64,000 nucleotides of DNA, from assembly GCA_905233385.1 (NCBI GenBank), contig CAJOEH010000002.1:42629-106628 (forward strand), read 5' to 3'. The stretch is from an uncultured Oscillospiraceae bacterium (GTDB lineage: Bacteria > Bacillota > Clostridia > Oscillospirales > Oscillospiraceae). How positions within the stretch are numbered: the stretch's first letter is position 1; the number at the start of each line of letters is the position of its first letter. Below, piece by piece: positions 1 through 8,379 of the stretch. The notes under the pieces were generated by a model. The model did not search any database, was not told the origin of the DNA, and saw only the letters and a program-made list of their open reading frames with translations. The translations under genes were made by a program, and so were the position numbers.

Positions 1-1
1 C

Positions 2-988
2 TGTCCGTTGAAAACGGAGCGCGGCAACCGCGTCTTTCCCGTATCCGACCGCTCCGCGGATGTGATCGCCGCGTTAGAGCGCGCGATGAAGTCGCCCCTG
101 CTGGAACGCAGGCAGGAGACTGTCAGCGGCCTGATTGCGCAGGACGGCGGCATCACCGGCGTGAAGACGGACCGAGGGATCGTCTCCGGTGAGACCGTCC
201 TGCTCTGCACAGGCGGCGCGTCCTATCCTTTGACCGGCTCGACCGGCGACGGCTTCAAGCTGGCGGCGTCCGTCGGGCATACGATCGCTGCGCCGGTCGG
301 CTCTCTCGTGCCGCTGATCGGCGACGCCGACTGCGCGAAGATGCAGGGCCTCTCCCTGCGCAATACGGAAATGAAGCTCCTGAACGCGAAGGGAAAGACC
401 GTATTTAAGGAATTCGGCGAACTGCTGTTCACGCATTTCGGCCTATCCGGCCCGATGGCGCTCTCCGCGTCCGCACATAGGAAAACAGGGGAGAACTACA
501 CCGTTTCGCTTGACCTGAAGCCCGCGCTGGACGAGGCGAAGCTTGACGCGCGTTTCCTGCGCGATTTCGAGAAGTATGCCAACCGGAGCATGGAGAACGC
601 GCTGGCCGATCTCTATCCGCACTCCATGATCCCCGTGCTGCTGGAACGCTGCGGCATCGATCCCGCGATGAAGGCGAACGCACTGACGAAAGCACAGCGC
701 AGGGCACTATTAGAGCAGACCAAACGGTTCGTGATCCCGATCGCCGGAACGCGGCCGGTCGAAGAAGCGATCATCACGCGGGGCGGCGTGGACGTGCGTG
801 AGATCGATCCGAAAACCATGCAGTCGAAGCTTGTTGCGGGCCTGTATTTTGCCGGCGAGATCATTGACTGCGACGCCTATACCGGCGGATTCAATCTGCA
901 GATCGCGTGGTCGACCGCTTTCGCGGCGGTCAAGGCGATCGCAGAATCGAAATTTGACAATTCGGAAGAAAACCAGTATAATATTTGA
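2..988 (+). CDS. BaiN/HI0933-family NAD(P)/FAD-dependent flavoprotein (5' partial)
   Basis: The reading frame is open from the window edge, so the N-terminal FAD-binding GxGxxG segment is missing; about 329 residues remain. The family (YhiN/HI0933/BaiN) is a flavin oxidoreductase with FAD bound in a Rossmann fold. Seen here are the family motif TERGNRVFPVSD near the cut, an internal GGASYPLTGSTGDGF stretch, and the C-terminal FAD-contacting segment GLYFAGEIIDCDAYTGGFN. The physiological substrate is unknown. It lies directly upstream of cmk, a frequent clostridial order, and its last codons contain the promoter for that operon. A TTG at position 8 is an internal codon of this frame, not the real start. 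Confidence 0.85.
   Translation, partial: CPLKTERGNRVFPVSDRSADVIAALERAMKSPLLERRQETVSGLIAQDGGITGVKTDRGIVSGETVLLCTGGASYPLTGSTGDGFKLAASVGHTIAAPVGSLVPLIGDADCAKMQGLSLRNTEMKLLNAKGKTVFKEFGELLFTHFGLSGPMALSASAHRKTGENYTVSLDLKPALDEAKLDARFLRDFEKYANRSMENALADLYPHSMIPVLLERCGIDPAMKANALTKAQRRALLEQTKRFVIPIAGTRPVEEAIITRGGVDVREIDPKTMQSKLVAGLYFAGEIIDCDAYTGGFNLQIAWSTAFAAVKAIAESKFDNSEENQYNI
954..982 (+). promoter_or_regulatory. Consensus sigma-A-type promoter for cmk operon
   Basis: TTGACA (954-959) and TATAAT (977-982) are both perfect matches to the vegetative consensus with a 17-bp spacer. They lie inside the last codons of the preceding flavoprotein gene, in a locally AT-rich patch. Predicted transcription starts about 988-990, just ahead of cmk at 1011. 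Confidence 0.85.
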
Positions 989-1010
989 AGATTTTGACGA
1001 GGTGAGCTGC

Positions 1011-1688
1011 ATGGACAGAGTATTCAGTATCGCGATCGACGGACCCGCCGGAGCGGGCAAAAGCACCATGGCGCGCCGCGCCGCCGCGGAACTCGGTTTT
1101 GTATATGTGGACACCGGCGCGATCTACCGCACGGTCGGCTACGCCGCCTTAAAGCGCGGGATCTTGCCCGAGGATACGGAAAAGATCGACGAACTGCTGC
1201 CGCAGATTCGCGTGAAACTCGCGTGGAAAGACGGCGTGCAGCATATGTATCTGGACGGCGCGGACGTTTCAAAGAAGATCCGTCTGCCGGAGGTCTCGTC
1301 CATGGCCTCGAAGGTCTCCGCGATCCCGTCCGTTCGCGCGTTCCTGCTCGATACGCAGAGAATCGCGGCCAAAACAAACAACGTCATCATGGACGGCCGC
1401 GACATCGGAACGGTCGTCCTGCCGGACGCGGACGTCAAGATCTATCTAACCGCTTCTGCGGAAGTCCGCGCAAAGCGCCGCTTCCTGGAATTGCAGGAGC
1501 AGGGCAGAAGCGATCCATATGAAGAAGTCCTGAAAGACATGATCGAGCGCGATTACCGTGATATGCACCGCGCGGTCGCGCCGCTCAAGCAGGCGGACGA
1601 CGCCGTACTCCTTGATACCTCCGAGCTTTCTTTAGACGAGAGCATCGAAGCGATACTGAGAATCATTCGGGAGAGACTTGCCTTATGA
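1011..1688 (+). CDS. cmk: Cytidylate kinase
   Basis: Phosphorylates CMP/dCMP with ATP in pyrimidine nucleotide salvage; cytoplasmic. 225 residues, the usual length. The P-loop GPAGAGKST lies at about residues 9-17, followed by the YVDTGAIYR substrate segment; MDGRDIGTVV and the Arg-rich LID (AKRRF, DYRDMHR) are also present. The ATG at 1011 is chosen because it gives the canonical N-terminus and has GAGGTGA eight bases upstream; the frame extends further upstream into the flavoprotein gene but past the promoter. First gene of cmk-plsC-ispH/rpsA; it overlaps plsC by 4 bp. Confidence 0.96.
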   Translation: MDRVFSIAIDGPAGAGKSTMARRAAAELGFVYVDTGAIYRTVGYAALKRGILPEDTEKIDELLPQIRVKLAWKDGVQHMYLDGADVSKKIRLPEVSSMASKVSAIPSVRAFLLDTQRIAAKTNNVIMDGRDIGTVVLPDADVKIYLTASAEVRAKRRFLELQEQGRSDPYEEVLKDMIERDYRDMHRAVAPLKQADDAVLLDTSELSLDESIEAILRIIRERLAL

Positions 1689-2290
1689 AGATGTTTTCTG
1701 CAAGAACATACCGGTTTTACCGTGCGCTCCTTCTTATTCTTAACCGGATTATCCATCCGGTCGTTCACGTCGCCGGCAGGGAAAACATTCCCGAAGGACC
1801 GGTCATCTTAGCCGGGAATCACAGCTCCATCTCCGACCCGATCTGGATCATCGCCTGCGCCGATCTGCCGGTCATTCCGCGCACCATGGCCAAAAAGGAG
1901 CTTTTGGAAAAGCCGATCCTCGGCTGGCTGCTCCGCGGTCTCGGCGTGTTTCCCGTCGACCGTGAGGGTTCTGACGTCGGCGCGATCAAGACGGCGATGA
2001 AAACGATCCGCGAAGGCAGCAAGCTGCTGATCTTCCCGGAGGGCACCCGTGTGCGCAGAGGGAAGAAGTCCGAACCGCACAACGGCGTCATGCTGATCGC
2101 CACGCGGACGCAGACGAAGGTCCTGCCGGTCTACGTGACGGCAAAGAAAAAGCTGTTCCGAAAGATCGACGTCGTCTTCGGCGAGCCTTATCTGCCGCAG
2201 ACCGCGGAGAAACGCGCGACCGAGCAGGAGCTGACCGCGCTCACGGAGGAAATGATGAAGAAGATCTATTCTCTGGGGGAAGGCCTGTGA
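1685..2290 (+). CDS. plsC: 1-acyl-sn-glycerol-3-phosphate acyltransferase
   Basis: Acylates lysophosphatidate to phosphatidate in membrane phospholipid synthesis. 201 residues. The HX4D catalytic motif is NHSSISD (about residues 45-51) and the phosphate-binding motif is FPEGTR (about 118-123). An N-terminal hydrophobic stretch suggests membrane association. ATGA overlap with cmk and GTGA overlap with the next gene indicate translational coupling within one operon. Confidence 0.93.
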   Translation: MKMFSARTYRFYRALLLILNRIIHPVVHVAGRENIPEGPVILAGNHSSISDPIWIIACADLPVIPRTMAKKELLEKPILGWLLRGLGVFPVDREGSDVGAIKTAMKTIREGSKLLIFPEGTRVRRGKKSEPHNGVMLIATRTQTKVLPVYVTAKKKLFRKIDVVFGEPYLPQTAEKRATEQELTALTEEMMKKIYSLGEGL

Positions 2291-4386
2291 AGATCGAAGT
2301 CGCGAAAACCGCCGGCTTCTGCTACGGCGTCAGCCGCGCGGTCGGCCTGGTCGAGCAGGCGATCGCGGAAGGGAAGTCCACAGTGACCTTCGGCCCGATT
2401 GCGCACAACCGTCATCTGGTGCGCCATTTTGAGGAGCTCGGCGTCCGGGAGATCTCCGATCTTGACGCGATCCCGGACGGCGCGACGGTCATCATCCGCT
2501 CCCACGGCATCCCGCGCACGACTTACGAAGCGCTGGAACAGAAGAACGTCGAGATCATCGACGCGACCTGTCCGTCCGTCAAGCGGATCCATTCGCTCGT
2601 CGCAAAGGCCGAGGAAGAAGGACGACAGCCGATCATCATCGGCACGCCGACCCATCCCGAGATCGTCGCGATCGCCGGCTGGTGCAGTCATCCGCTCGTC
2701 TTTTCCAACGCCGAAGAGCTTGAAAACTGGCTGAATTCGTCGGAGACCAACAAAGATTTGCCCGTGACCATGGTGTCTCAGACGACAAGCACGCAATTTT
2801 TATGGGATTCCTGCAAGAAAATCGTAAAAAAAGTGTGTACAAATCGGGAAATCTTTGATACAATATGCAGAGCAACTGAAAACAGGCAGGCCGAAGCGGC
2901 GGAATTGGCCGCGAATTGCGACGCCATGATCGTCGTCGGAGACCGCAACAGCTCCAACACCGGCCGTCTGGCGCATATCTGCGCGGAGCACTGCGCGAAG
3001 GTCGACCTGATCGACTGCGCGGACGAGCTGGACCCTGCCGTTTATCAGTCCTGCCATACCGTCGGCATCACTGCGGGCGCTTCGACGCCTGCGTGGATTA
3101 TAAAGGAGGTCAATAAGACTATGAGCGAAATTTCTAATGTTGAGGGAGTCGTCGAGGAAAGCTTTGAAGAGCTGCTCGAGAACTCCATCAAGACTTTAAA
3201 TACAGGAGATAAGGTTTTTGGCACCGTGACGTCCATCGGTTCCACCGAAGTCCAGGTCGACCTGGGCACGAAGCATGCCGGCTACATCCCGTATGACGAA
3301 GTCAGCGCAGATCCCAACGTAAAACCCGAAGAGATCCTGAAAGTCGGCGACGAGATCGAAGTGTTCGTCGTTCGCGTCAACGATCAGGAAGGCACCGTGC
3401 AGCTCAGCCGCAAGAAGCTGGAAGGCATGAAGGTGTGGGACGAGGTCGAGAAGGCCTGTGAGGAGAAGACTCCTGTCGAGGGCGTTATCACCGAAGAGAA
3501 CAAGGGCGGCATCGTCGCCAACGTCAAGGGCATCCGCGTGTTCATCCCCGCGTCCGAGACCGGCGTTCCCAAGGGCGGCGACCTGAGCGAGCTCAAGGGC
3601 AAGACAGTCAAGATGCGGATCAAGGAATTCAACCGCGCCCGCCGCAGAGTCATCGGCTCCATCCGCGCCCTGAGCGGCGAGGCCCGCAAGGCTGCCATCG
3701 AGAAGGTCTGGAGCGAGATCGAGGTCGGCAAGAAGTACACCGGCAAGGTCAAGTCCCTCACCAGCTACGGCGCGTTCGTCGACATCGGCGGCGTGGACGG
3801 TATGGTCCACATTTCCGAGCTGTCCTGGGGCCGTATCAAGACCCCGGACGAGGTCGTCAAGGTCGGCGACGAGATCGAAGTCTTCGTGATCAAGGCGGAT
3901 CCTGAAAAGAAGAAGATCTCCCTCGGCTACAAGACCCCGGAGATGAATCCGTGGAACCTGTTCTGCGCGAAGTATTCTGTCGGCGACGTCGCGCCCGTCA
4001 AGGTCGTGAAGCTCGTTGACTTCGGCGCTTTCGCAGAGATCCTGCCCGGCGTCGACGGCCTGATCCATATTTCCCAGGTTGCCGATCACCGCGTTGAGAA
4101 GGTTTCCGACGCGCTGAGCGAAGGCCAGGAAGTCGAAGCGAAGATCATTGAGATCGACGCGGACCGCAAGCGCATCTCCCTGTCCATCCGCGCCCTGCTC
4201 GAGCCGGTGAAGGCCGAGGAAGAGGAAGCAGAAGAAGAGGCTCCCGTTGAGGAAGCCGCTCCTGTTGAGGAAGCTCCCGCCGAAGAACCCGCTCCTGCTG
4301 AGGAGCCCGCTCCCGTTGAGGAAGCTCCCGTTGAGGAGCCCGCTCCCGTCGAAGAAGCTCCCGCTGAGGAGACGCCTGTCGAATAA
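2287..4386 (+). CDS. ispH: Fused 4-hydroxy-3-methylbut-2-enyl diphosphate reductase / 30S ribosomal protein S1
   Basis: A 699-residue fusion of the last MEP-pathway enzyme (IspH, residues 1 to about 278) to a four-domain S1 protein (about 295-640) with an acidic Glu/Pro/Ala-rich tail. IspH makes IPP and DMAPP with a [4Fe-4S] cluster; the three ligand cysteines are Cys12, Cys95 and Cys194, and the THPE substrate motif is at 122-125. The S1 part has repeated OB folds, for example GAFVDIGGVDGMVHIS. The GTG start overlaps the plsC stop. This fusion is known in Clostridia (established). A strong ribosome-binding site precedes an internal ATG at residue 279, exactly at the domain junction, so free S1 may also be made. 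The tail (from about 4218) consists of imperfect PVEEA/PAEE repeats. Confidence 0.95.
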   Translation: MKIEVAKTAGFCYGVSRAVGLVEQAIAEGKSTVTFGPIAHNRHLVRHFEELGVREISDLDAIPDGATVIIRSHGIPRTTYEALEQKNVEIIDATCPSVKRIHSLVAKAEEEGRQPIIIGTPTHPEIVAIAGWCSHPLVFSNAEELENWLNSSETNKDLPVTMVSQTTSTQFLWDSCKKIVKKVCTNREIFDTICRATENRQAEAAELAANCDAMIVVGDRNSSNTGRLAHICAEHCAKVDLIDCADELDPAVYQSCHTVGITAGASTPAWIIKEVNKTMSEISNVEGVVEESFEELLENSIKTLNTGDKVFGTVTSIGSTEVQVDLGTKHAGYIPYDEVSADPNVKPEEILKVGDEIEVFVVRVNDQEGTVQLSRKKLEGMKVWDEVEKACEEKTPVEGVITEENKGGIVANVKGIRVFIPASETGVPKGGDLSELKGKTVKMRIKEFNRARRRVIGSIRALSGEARKAAIEKVWSEIEVGKKYTGKVKSLTSYGAFVDIGGVDGMVHISELSWGRIKTPDEVVKVGDEIEVFVIKADPEKKKISLGYKTPEMNPWNLFCAKYSVGDVAPVKVVKLVDFGAFAEILPGVDGLIHISQVADHRVEKVSDALSEGQEVEAKIIEIDADRKRISLSIRALLEPVKAEEEEAEEEAPVEEAAPVEEAPAEEPAPAEEPAPVEEAPVEEPAPVEEAPAEETPVE
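2836..2864 (+). promoter_or_regulatory. Possible internal promoter within ispH
   Basis: TGTACA (2836-2841, 4/6 to consensus) and TACAAT (2859-2864) are separated by 17 bp in an unusually AT-rich patch of otherwise GC-rich coding sequence. It would give a transcript beginning inside ispH and carrying the S1 half. Judged from sequence only. Confidence 0.4.
3102..3123 (+). promoter_or_regulatory. Internal Shine-Dalgarno and ATG for S1 half
   Basis: AAAGGAGGT (3102-3110) is a near-perfect anti-16S match placed 10 bases before the in-frame ATG at 3121 (residue 279 of the fusion). Translation from here would give a 421-residue stand-alone S1. This is the best ribosome-binding site in the operon, better than the one for the GTG at 2287. 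Confidence 0.6.
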
Positions 4387-4399
4387 GCGAAAAAATATC

Positions 4400-4434
4400 G
4401 GGTGCACTGTGTTTGCAGTGCACCCGGTTTTTTA
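4400..4434 (+). terminator. Bidirectional intrinsic terminator
   Basis: A 10-bp perfect stem (4400-4409 with 4416-4425) with a 6-nt loop is followed by GGTTTTTTA. The opposite strand also runs into a T-rich tract, so it can serve both convergent genes. The stop codon of the minus-strand ABC-F gene lies in the T-tract. Confidence 0.92.
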
Positions 4435-6033
4435 TTGTTCTTTTCGGAATTCGAGGTATTCGTCGTAAGTCCCGAGTCGGTCGCATATTGTTCCGTCGGA
4501 ACGGAACTCGATGATGCGGTTCGCGACCGATTGCAGCAGCTCGTGGTCGTGGCTCGCGAAGAGGATGTTGCCGGGGAAGGCCATCATGCCGTTGTTGACC
4601 GCCTGAATGGATTCCATATCCAGATGGTTGGTCGGCTGGTCGAGCAGCAGGACGTTTGCGCCGGAGAGCATCATCTTGGACAGCATACAGCGGACCTTTT
4701 CGCCGCCGGACAGGACGTTGACCGGTTTGAACACGTCCTCGCCGGAGAACAACATCCTGCCGAGGAAGCTGCGAAGATAGACGTCGTCCTTCTTCGCCGA
4801 GAACTGCCGCAGCCAGTCAACAAGGGAATCCGTACAGCCTTCAAAGAAGGCGGAATTGTCCTTCGGGAAGTAGCTCTGCGAGGTGGTCACGCCCCAGCGG
4901 ACGCTGCCTTCGTCCGGCTCCAGCTCGCCCATCAGGATCTTGAACATCGTCGTCTGCGCCAACTCGTTTTCGCCGACGAAGGCGATCTTGTCGTTCTTGT
5001 TGACAATGAAGGACACCTTGTCCAGCAGCTTTACGCCGTCGACGGTCTTGGAGACTTCCGTGACGAACAGAATGTCCTTGCCGACCTCTCGTTCCCTCGT
5101 AAAGCCGACGAAGGGGTAGCGGCGGGAGGACATCGGGATCTCCTCGATGCTCAGCTTTTCCAGCAGGCGGCGGCGCGCCGTGGCCTGTTTGCTCTTTGCC
5201 TTATTCGCGGAGAAGCGGGAGATGAACTCCTGCAATTCCGCGATCTTTTCCTCGTTGCGCTTGTTTTTGTTGCGCAGGAGGGTCTGCACGAGCTGACTGG
5301 ATTCATACCAGAAGTCGTAGTTGCCGACGTACATCTTGATCTTGCCGTAGTCGATGTCAACGATGTGCGTGCAGACGGTGTTGAGGAAGTGGCGGTCGTG
5401 GCTGACGACGATGACCGTGCCCTTGTCCTCGTACTCCAACAGGAAGTTTTCCAACCAGTTGATCGACTCGATGTCGAGGTTGTTGGTCGGCTCGTCCAGC
5501 AGGATGATATCAGGATCGCCGAACAGCGCCTGCGCCAGCAGGACCTTGACCTTCAGGCGCGGGTCCGTATCCGCCATCATGTCGTAGTGCAACTCGACCG
5601 GAATGCCGAGTCCCTGCAGGATGCGGCTCGCGTCGGATTCCGCCTCCCAGCCGTTCATCTCGGCAAATTCGATCTCCAGTTCAGAGGCGCGCATGCCGTC
5701 CTCGTCGGAGAAATCGGGCTTGGCGTAGAGGGCGTCCTTTTCCTTCATCACGTCGTACAGACGTTTGTTGCCCATGATGACCGTGTCGATCACGGAATAC
5801 GCGTCGTATTCAAACTGATTCTGCTTCAGAACGGACATGCGCAGGCCGGGCTTGACGCTGATCTCGCCCTTCGTCGTCTCCAGCTCGCCGGAGAGGAGCT
5901 TCAGGAAGGTCGATTTTCCCGCACCGTTCGCGCCGATCACGCCGTAGCAGTTGCCGGGCGTAAATTGCAGATCAACGTGCTGAAACAGGAACGTGCCGCC
6001 GAATTGCAGGGCGACGTCGCTGACAGTAATCAT
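4432..6033 (-). CDS. ABC-F family ATPase, YbiT/YkpA-like
   Basis: A soluble 533-residue protein with two ATP-binding cassettes and no membrane segments; ABC-F proteins act on the ribosome. NBD1 has an intact Walker A (GANGAGKS, 34-41) and Walker B (LLDEPTNNLD), but its signature is degenerate (TDPRLK instead of LSGGQ), as is common in YbiT/YkpA. NBD2 has an intact signature (LSGGEK), but its Walker A reads GENELAQTT with Gln360 where Lys is expected, and its Walker B reads LLLDQPTNHLD with Gln466 in place of the catalytic Glu. One of the two composite ATP sites therefore looks dead. Whether it is a housekeeping translation factor or antibiotic-protective cannot be told from sequence. Convergent with ispH/rpsA. 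Confidence 0.92.
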   Translation of the reverse strand: MITVSDVALQFGGTFLFQHVDLQFTPGNCYGVIGANGAGKSTFLKLLSGELETTKGEISVKPGLRMSVLKQNQFEYDAYSVIDTVIMGNKRLYDVMKEKDALYAKPDFSDEDGMRASELEIEFAEMNGWEAESDASRILQGLGIPVELHYDMMADTDPRLKVKVLLAQALFGDPDIILLDEPTNNLDIESINWLENFLLEYEDKGTVIVVSHDRHFLNTVCTHIVDIDYGKIKMYVGNYDFWYESSQLVQTLLRNKNKRNEEKIAELQEFISRFSANKAKSKQATARRRLLEKLSIEEIPMSSRRYPFVGFTREREVGKDILFVTEVSKTVDGVKLLDKVSFIVNKNDKIAFVGENELAQTTMFKILMGELEPDEGSVRWGVTTSQSYFPKDNSAFFEGCTDSLVDWLRQFSAKKDDVYLRSFLGRMLFSGEDVFKPVNVLSGGEKVRCMLSKMMLSGANVLLLDQPTNHLDMESIQAVNNGMMAFPGNILFASHDHELLQSVANRIIEFRSDGTICDRLGTYDEYLEFRKEQ

Positions 6034-6103
6034 TCAACTCACCTCTTGAACAGTGTATCATACGGCGGGAAAGAAATAAAGTATGAATTCTTTGTTACGG
6101 GGC

Positions 6104-6131
6104 TTGCTTTTTCATTTTTCTGCGCTATAAT
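6104..6131 (+). promoter_or_regulatory. htpG promoter
   Basis: TTGCTT (6104-6109) and TATAAT (6126-6131), 16-bp spacer. The CIRCE operator begins five bases downstream, covering the start site. Confidence 0.75.
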
Positions 6132-6135
6132 AGCA

Positions 6136-6162
6136 TTAGCACTCGATAGCGCTGAGTGCCAA
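6136..6162 (+). promoter_or_regulatory. CIRCE operator (HrcA binding site)
   Basis: TTAGCACTC-N9-GAGTGCCAA, one mismatch from the canonical inverted repeat TTAGCACTC-N9-GAGTGCTAA. It sits between the -10 box and the htpG start, the standard place for HrcA repression. hrcA itself is not in the window. Confidence 0.92.
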
Positions 6163-6184
6163 AATTACGAAGGAAGATGATGTA

Positions 6185-8077
6185 ATGGCAAAGAAACAGT
6201 TCAAGGCGGAATCGAAGCGCCTGCTGGATCTGATGATCAATTCAATTTATACGCATAAGGAGATTTTTCTTCGGGAACTGATCTCGAACGCCTCCGACGC
6301 GATCGATAAACTGGCCTATCTCGCGCTGACGGATCAATCCGTCGGCCTGAGCAGGAGCGATTTCTATATCCGTCTCGCAGCCGACAAAGACGCGAAAACG
6401 CTGACCGTTTCCGATAACGGCATCGGCATGAGCAAGGATGAAATGGAGGAAAACCTCGGCACGATCGCGCACAGCGGTTCTCTGAACTTTAAGGCGGCGA
6501 TGGAAAAGCAGGAAGACATCGATATCATCGGCCAGTTCGGCGTCGGGTTCTATTCCGCGTTTATGGTCGCAGACGAGGTCTCCGTGATCTCGAAGAAGTA
6601 CGGCGAAACGCAGGCCTGGAAATGGCAGTCGTCCGGCGCGGACGGCTATACGATGACGGAATGCGAGAAAGACGCCGTCGGTACGGAGATCATTCTCAAG
6701 CTCAAGGCGGATACCGAGGAGGAGCGTTACAGCGAGTATCTCAGCGAGTACCGTCTGCGCAGTCTGGTGAAGAAGTACTCCGACTATATCCGCTATCCGA
6801 TCAAGATGGAAGTCGAGACGCGCAAGCCGACCGAGGAAACGAAGGACAGCGACGAGCCGAAATACGAGACCGTGACGGAAGATCAGACGCTGAACTCCAT
6901 GGTGCCGCTCTGGCAGAAGAACAAAAAGGACGTCACGGACGAGGAGTACAAGGCCTTTTACCGCGACAAGTTCTTTGATTATGAGGCGCCGGTGTCCGTG
7001 ATCCCAATCTCCGTGGAGGGCACGGTCGCGTATAAGGCGCTGCTCTACATCCCCGCGAAAGCGCCGTATGATTTCTATACGAAGGACTTCAAGTCCGGCC
7101 TCCAGCTCTATTCCTCCGGCGTGATGATCATGGATCACTGCGCGGATCTCCTGCCGGAGCATTTCCGCTTTGTGCGCGGCGTGGTGGATACGCAGGATCT
7201 TTCTCTGAACATCAGCCGCGAGCTTTTGCAGCACACGCGCGAGCTGAAAACGATCGCCGCGAACCTCGAAAAGAAGATCAAGGCGGAGCTCCTGCGCCTG
7301 ATGGAGCAGGACAGAGAGGCCTACGAGAAGTTCTACGCCGCGTTCGGCCGCAATCTCAAGTACGGACTCGTCTCCGATTACGGCATGCACAAGGAGATGC
7401 TGCAGGACCTCGTTGAATTCCATTCCGACAAGGAAGGCAGGCTCGTGACCCTGAAAGAGTACTGCGAGAAAATGCCGCAGTCGCAGAAGCATATCTATTT
7501 CGTGACCGGCAGCAGCGCGCAGCAGCTCTCGAAGCTGCCGCAGACGACCCTGCTGCGTGAGCGCGGCTTCGACGTGCTGCTTCTGACGGAGCAGGTCGAC
7601 GAGTTCATCCCGCAGACGCTCGATAAGTACGAAGAGCACGAGTTCCGCAACATCCTGACGGACGATCTCGATCTCGCGACGGAGAACGAAAAGAAGGCCG
7701 CCGAGGAAAAGGCGGAGCAGTTCAAGGACTGCGTCTCATTCATGAAGGAGACGCTCGGCGACAAGGTCGCGGACGTGCGCGTTTCCAATGAGCTGGGCGA
7801 ACACGCGGTCTCCATGGTGCCGGACGGCGGCATGAGCTTCGAGATGGAGAAGTATTTCCGCGCGATGGATCCGACTGCCGATTTCAAAGCCGGCAAGGTC
7901 CTGCAGATCAATCCCGATCACGCGGCATTGACGGTCTTGCAGTCCTGCATGGCGACCGATCCGGAGAAGGCGAAGAAATACGCGGAGCTTCTTTATCAGC
8001 AGGGCCTGCTGATGGCGAATCTGCCGCTGGAGGATCCGACGGCGTTCAGCGATCTCGTTTGCAGCCTGATGGTCTGA
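6185..8077 (+). CDS. htpG: Molecular chaperone HtpG (Hsp90)
   Basis: ATP-dependent cytoplasmic chaperone; 630 residues, full length. The N-terminal GHKL ATPase is recognised by LRELISNASDAIDKL, DNGIGM and GQFGVGFYSAFMV; the middle domain carries the catalytic-loop Arg in LNISRELLQ, and the C-terminal dimerisation domain ends the protein. Monocistronic, between a CIRCE-controlled promoter and a strong terminator, so expected to be induced by heat or misfolding through HrcA. Confidence 0.97.
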   Translation: MAKKQFKAESKRLLDLMINSIYTHKEIFLRELISNASDAIDKLAYLALTDQSVGLSRSDFYIRLAADKDAKTLTVSDNGIGMSKDEMEENLGTIAHSGSLNFKAAMEKQEDIDIIGQFGVGFYSAFMVADEVSVISKKYGETQAWKWQSSGADGYTMTECEKDAVGTEIILKLKADTEEERYSEYLSEYRLRSLVKKYSDYIRYPIKMEVETRKPTEETKDSDEPKYETVTEDQTLNSMVPLWQKNKKDVTDEEYKAFYRDKFFDYEAPVSVIPISVEGTVAYKALLYIPAKAPYDFYTKDFKSGLQLYSSGVMIMDHCADLLPEHFRFVRGVVDTQDLSLNISRELLQHTRELKTIAANLEKKIKAELLRLMEQDREAYEKFYAAFGRNLKYGLVSDYGMHKEMLQDLVEFHSDKEGRLVTLKEYCEKMPQSQKHIYFVTGSSAQQLSKLPQTTLLRERGFDVLLLTEQVDEFIPQTLDKYEEHEFRNILTDDLDLATENEKKAAEEKAEQFKDCVSFMKETLGDKVADVRVSNELGEHAVSMVPDGGMSFEMEKYFRAMDPTADFKAGKVLQINPDHAALTVLQSCMATDPEKAKKYAELLYQQGLLMANLPLEDPTAFSDLVCSLMV

Positions 8078-8092
8078 AAACCGTATAAAAAA

Positions 8093-8124
8093 GGAAGCTG
8101 CAGTAGATCGGCAGCTTCCTTTTC
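8093..8124 (+). terminator. Bidirectional intrinsic terminator
   Basis: A 9-bp stem GGAAGCTGC / GCAGCTTCC (8093-8101 with 8111-8119), then TTTTCTT; an A-run upstream provides a T-run on the other strand. Lies between convergent htpG and the TSCPD gene. Confidence 0.9.
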
Positions 8125-8379
8125 TTATGCTTCTTTCTCCTTCGCGGCGATCAAAGCTCTCGCGAGCTGATCTGGGCAGGAGGTCGGCTTAAAGCCGCAG
8201 CGGATCCCCTGCAAGATCGAGATCACTTCATCGGCGGATTTGCCGTTCGCCAGAGCGGCGACGCCCTGCGTGTTGCCGGAGCAGCCGCCGATAAAGCGGA
8301 TATTGTCGACGATCCCGTCTTCGAGATCGAAGAGGATTTTCGAGGAACAAACGCCGCTCGTTTTATATTCGTAATGCAT
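8125..8379 (-). CDS. TSCPD domain protein (TIGR03905-like)
   Basis: 84 residues. Recognised by the motif CSSKILFDLEDG at the start, GGCSGNTQGVA in the middle and the name-giving PTSCPDQLARAL near the C-terminus. Members are small proteins of unknown biochemical role; the same domain is found at the end of some vitamin B12-dependent ribonucleotide reductases. The ATG at 8379 is preceded by GGAGGCG. Its conserved Cys residues hint at metal binding or redox chemistry (inference). Confidence 0.85.
   Translation of the reverse strand: MHYEYKTSGVCSSKILFDLEDGIVDNIRFIGGCSGNTQGVAALANGKSADEVISILQGIRCGFKPTSCPDQLARALIAAKEKEA

Noticed and set aside
4218..4384. Short tandem repeats at the end of the ispH/rpsA gene
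   Set aside because: In-frame coding for the acidic Pro/Glu/Ala tail of S1, in keeping with codon-level variation; not a mobile or CRISPR element.
4402..6180. A 592-codon frame opposite the ABC-F gene, and similar long frames opposite ftsK, the CoA ligases, htpG and nrdD
   Set aside because: Shadow frames from GC-rich codon usage; products lack family motifs and overlap well-supported genes completely.
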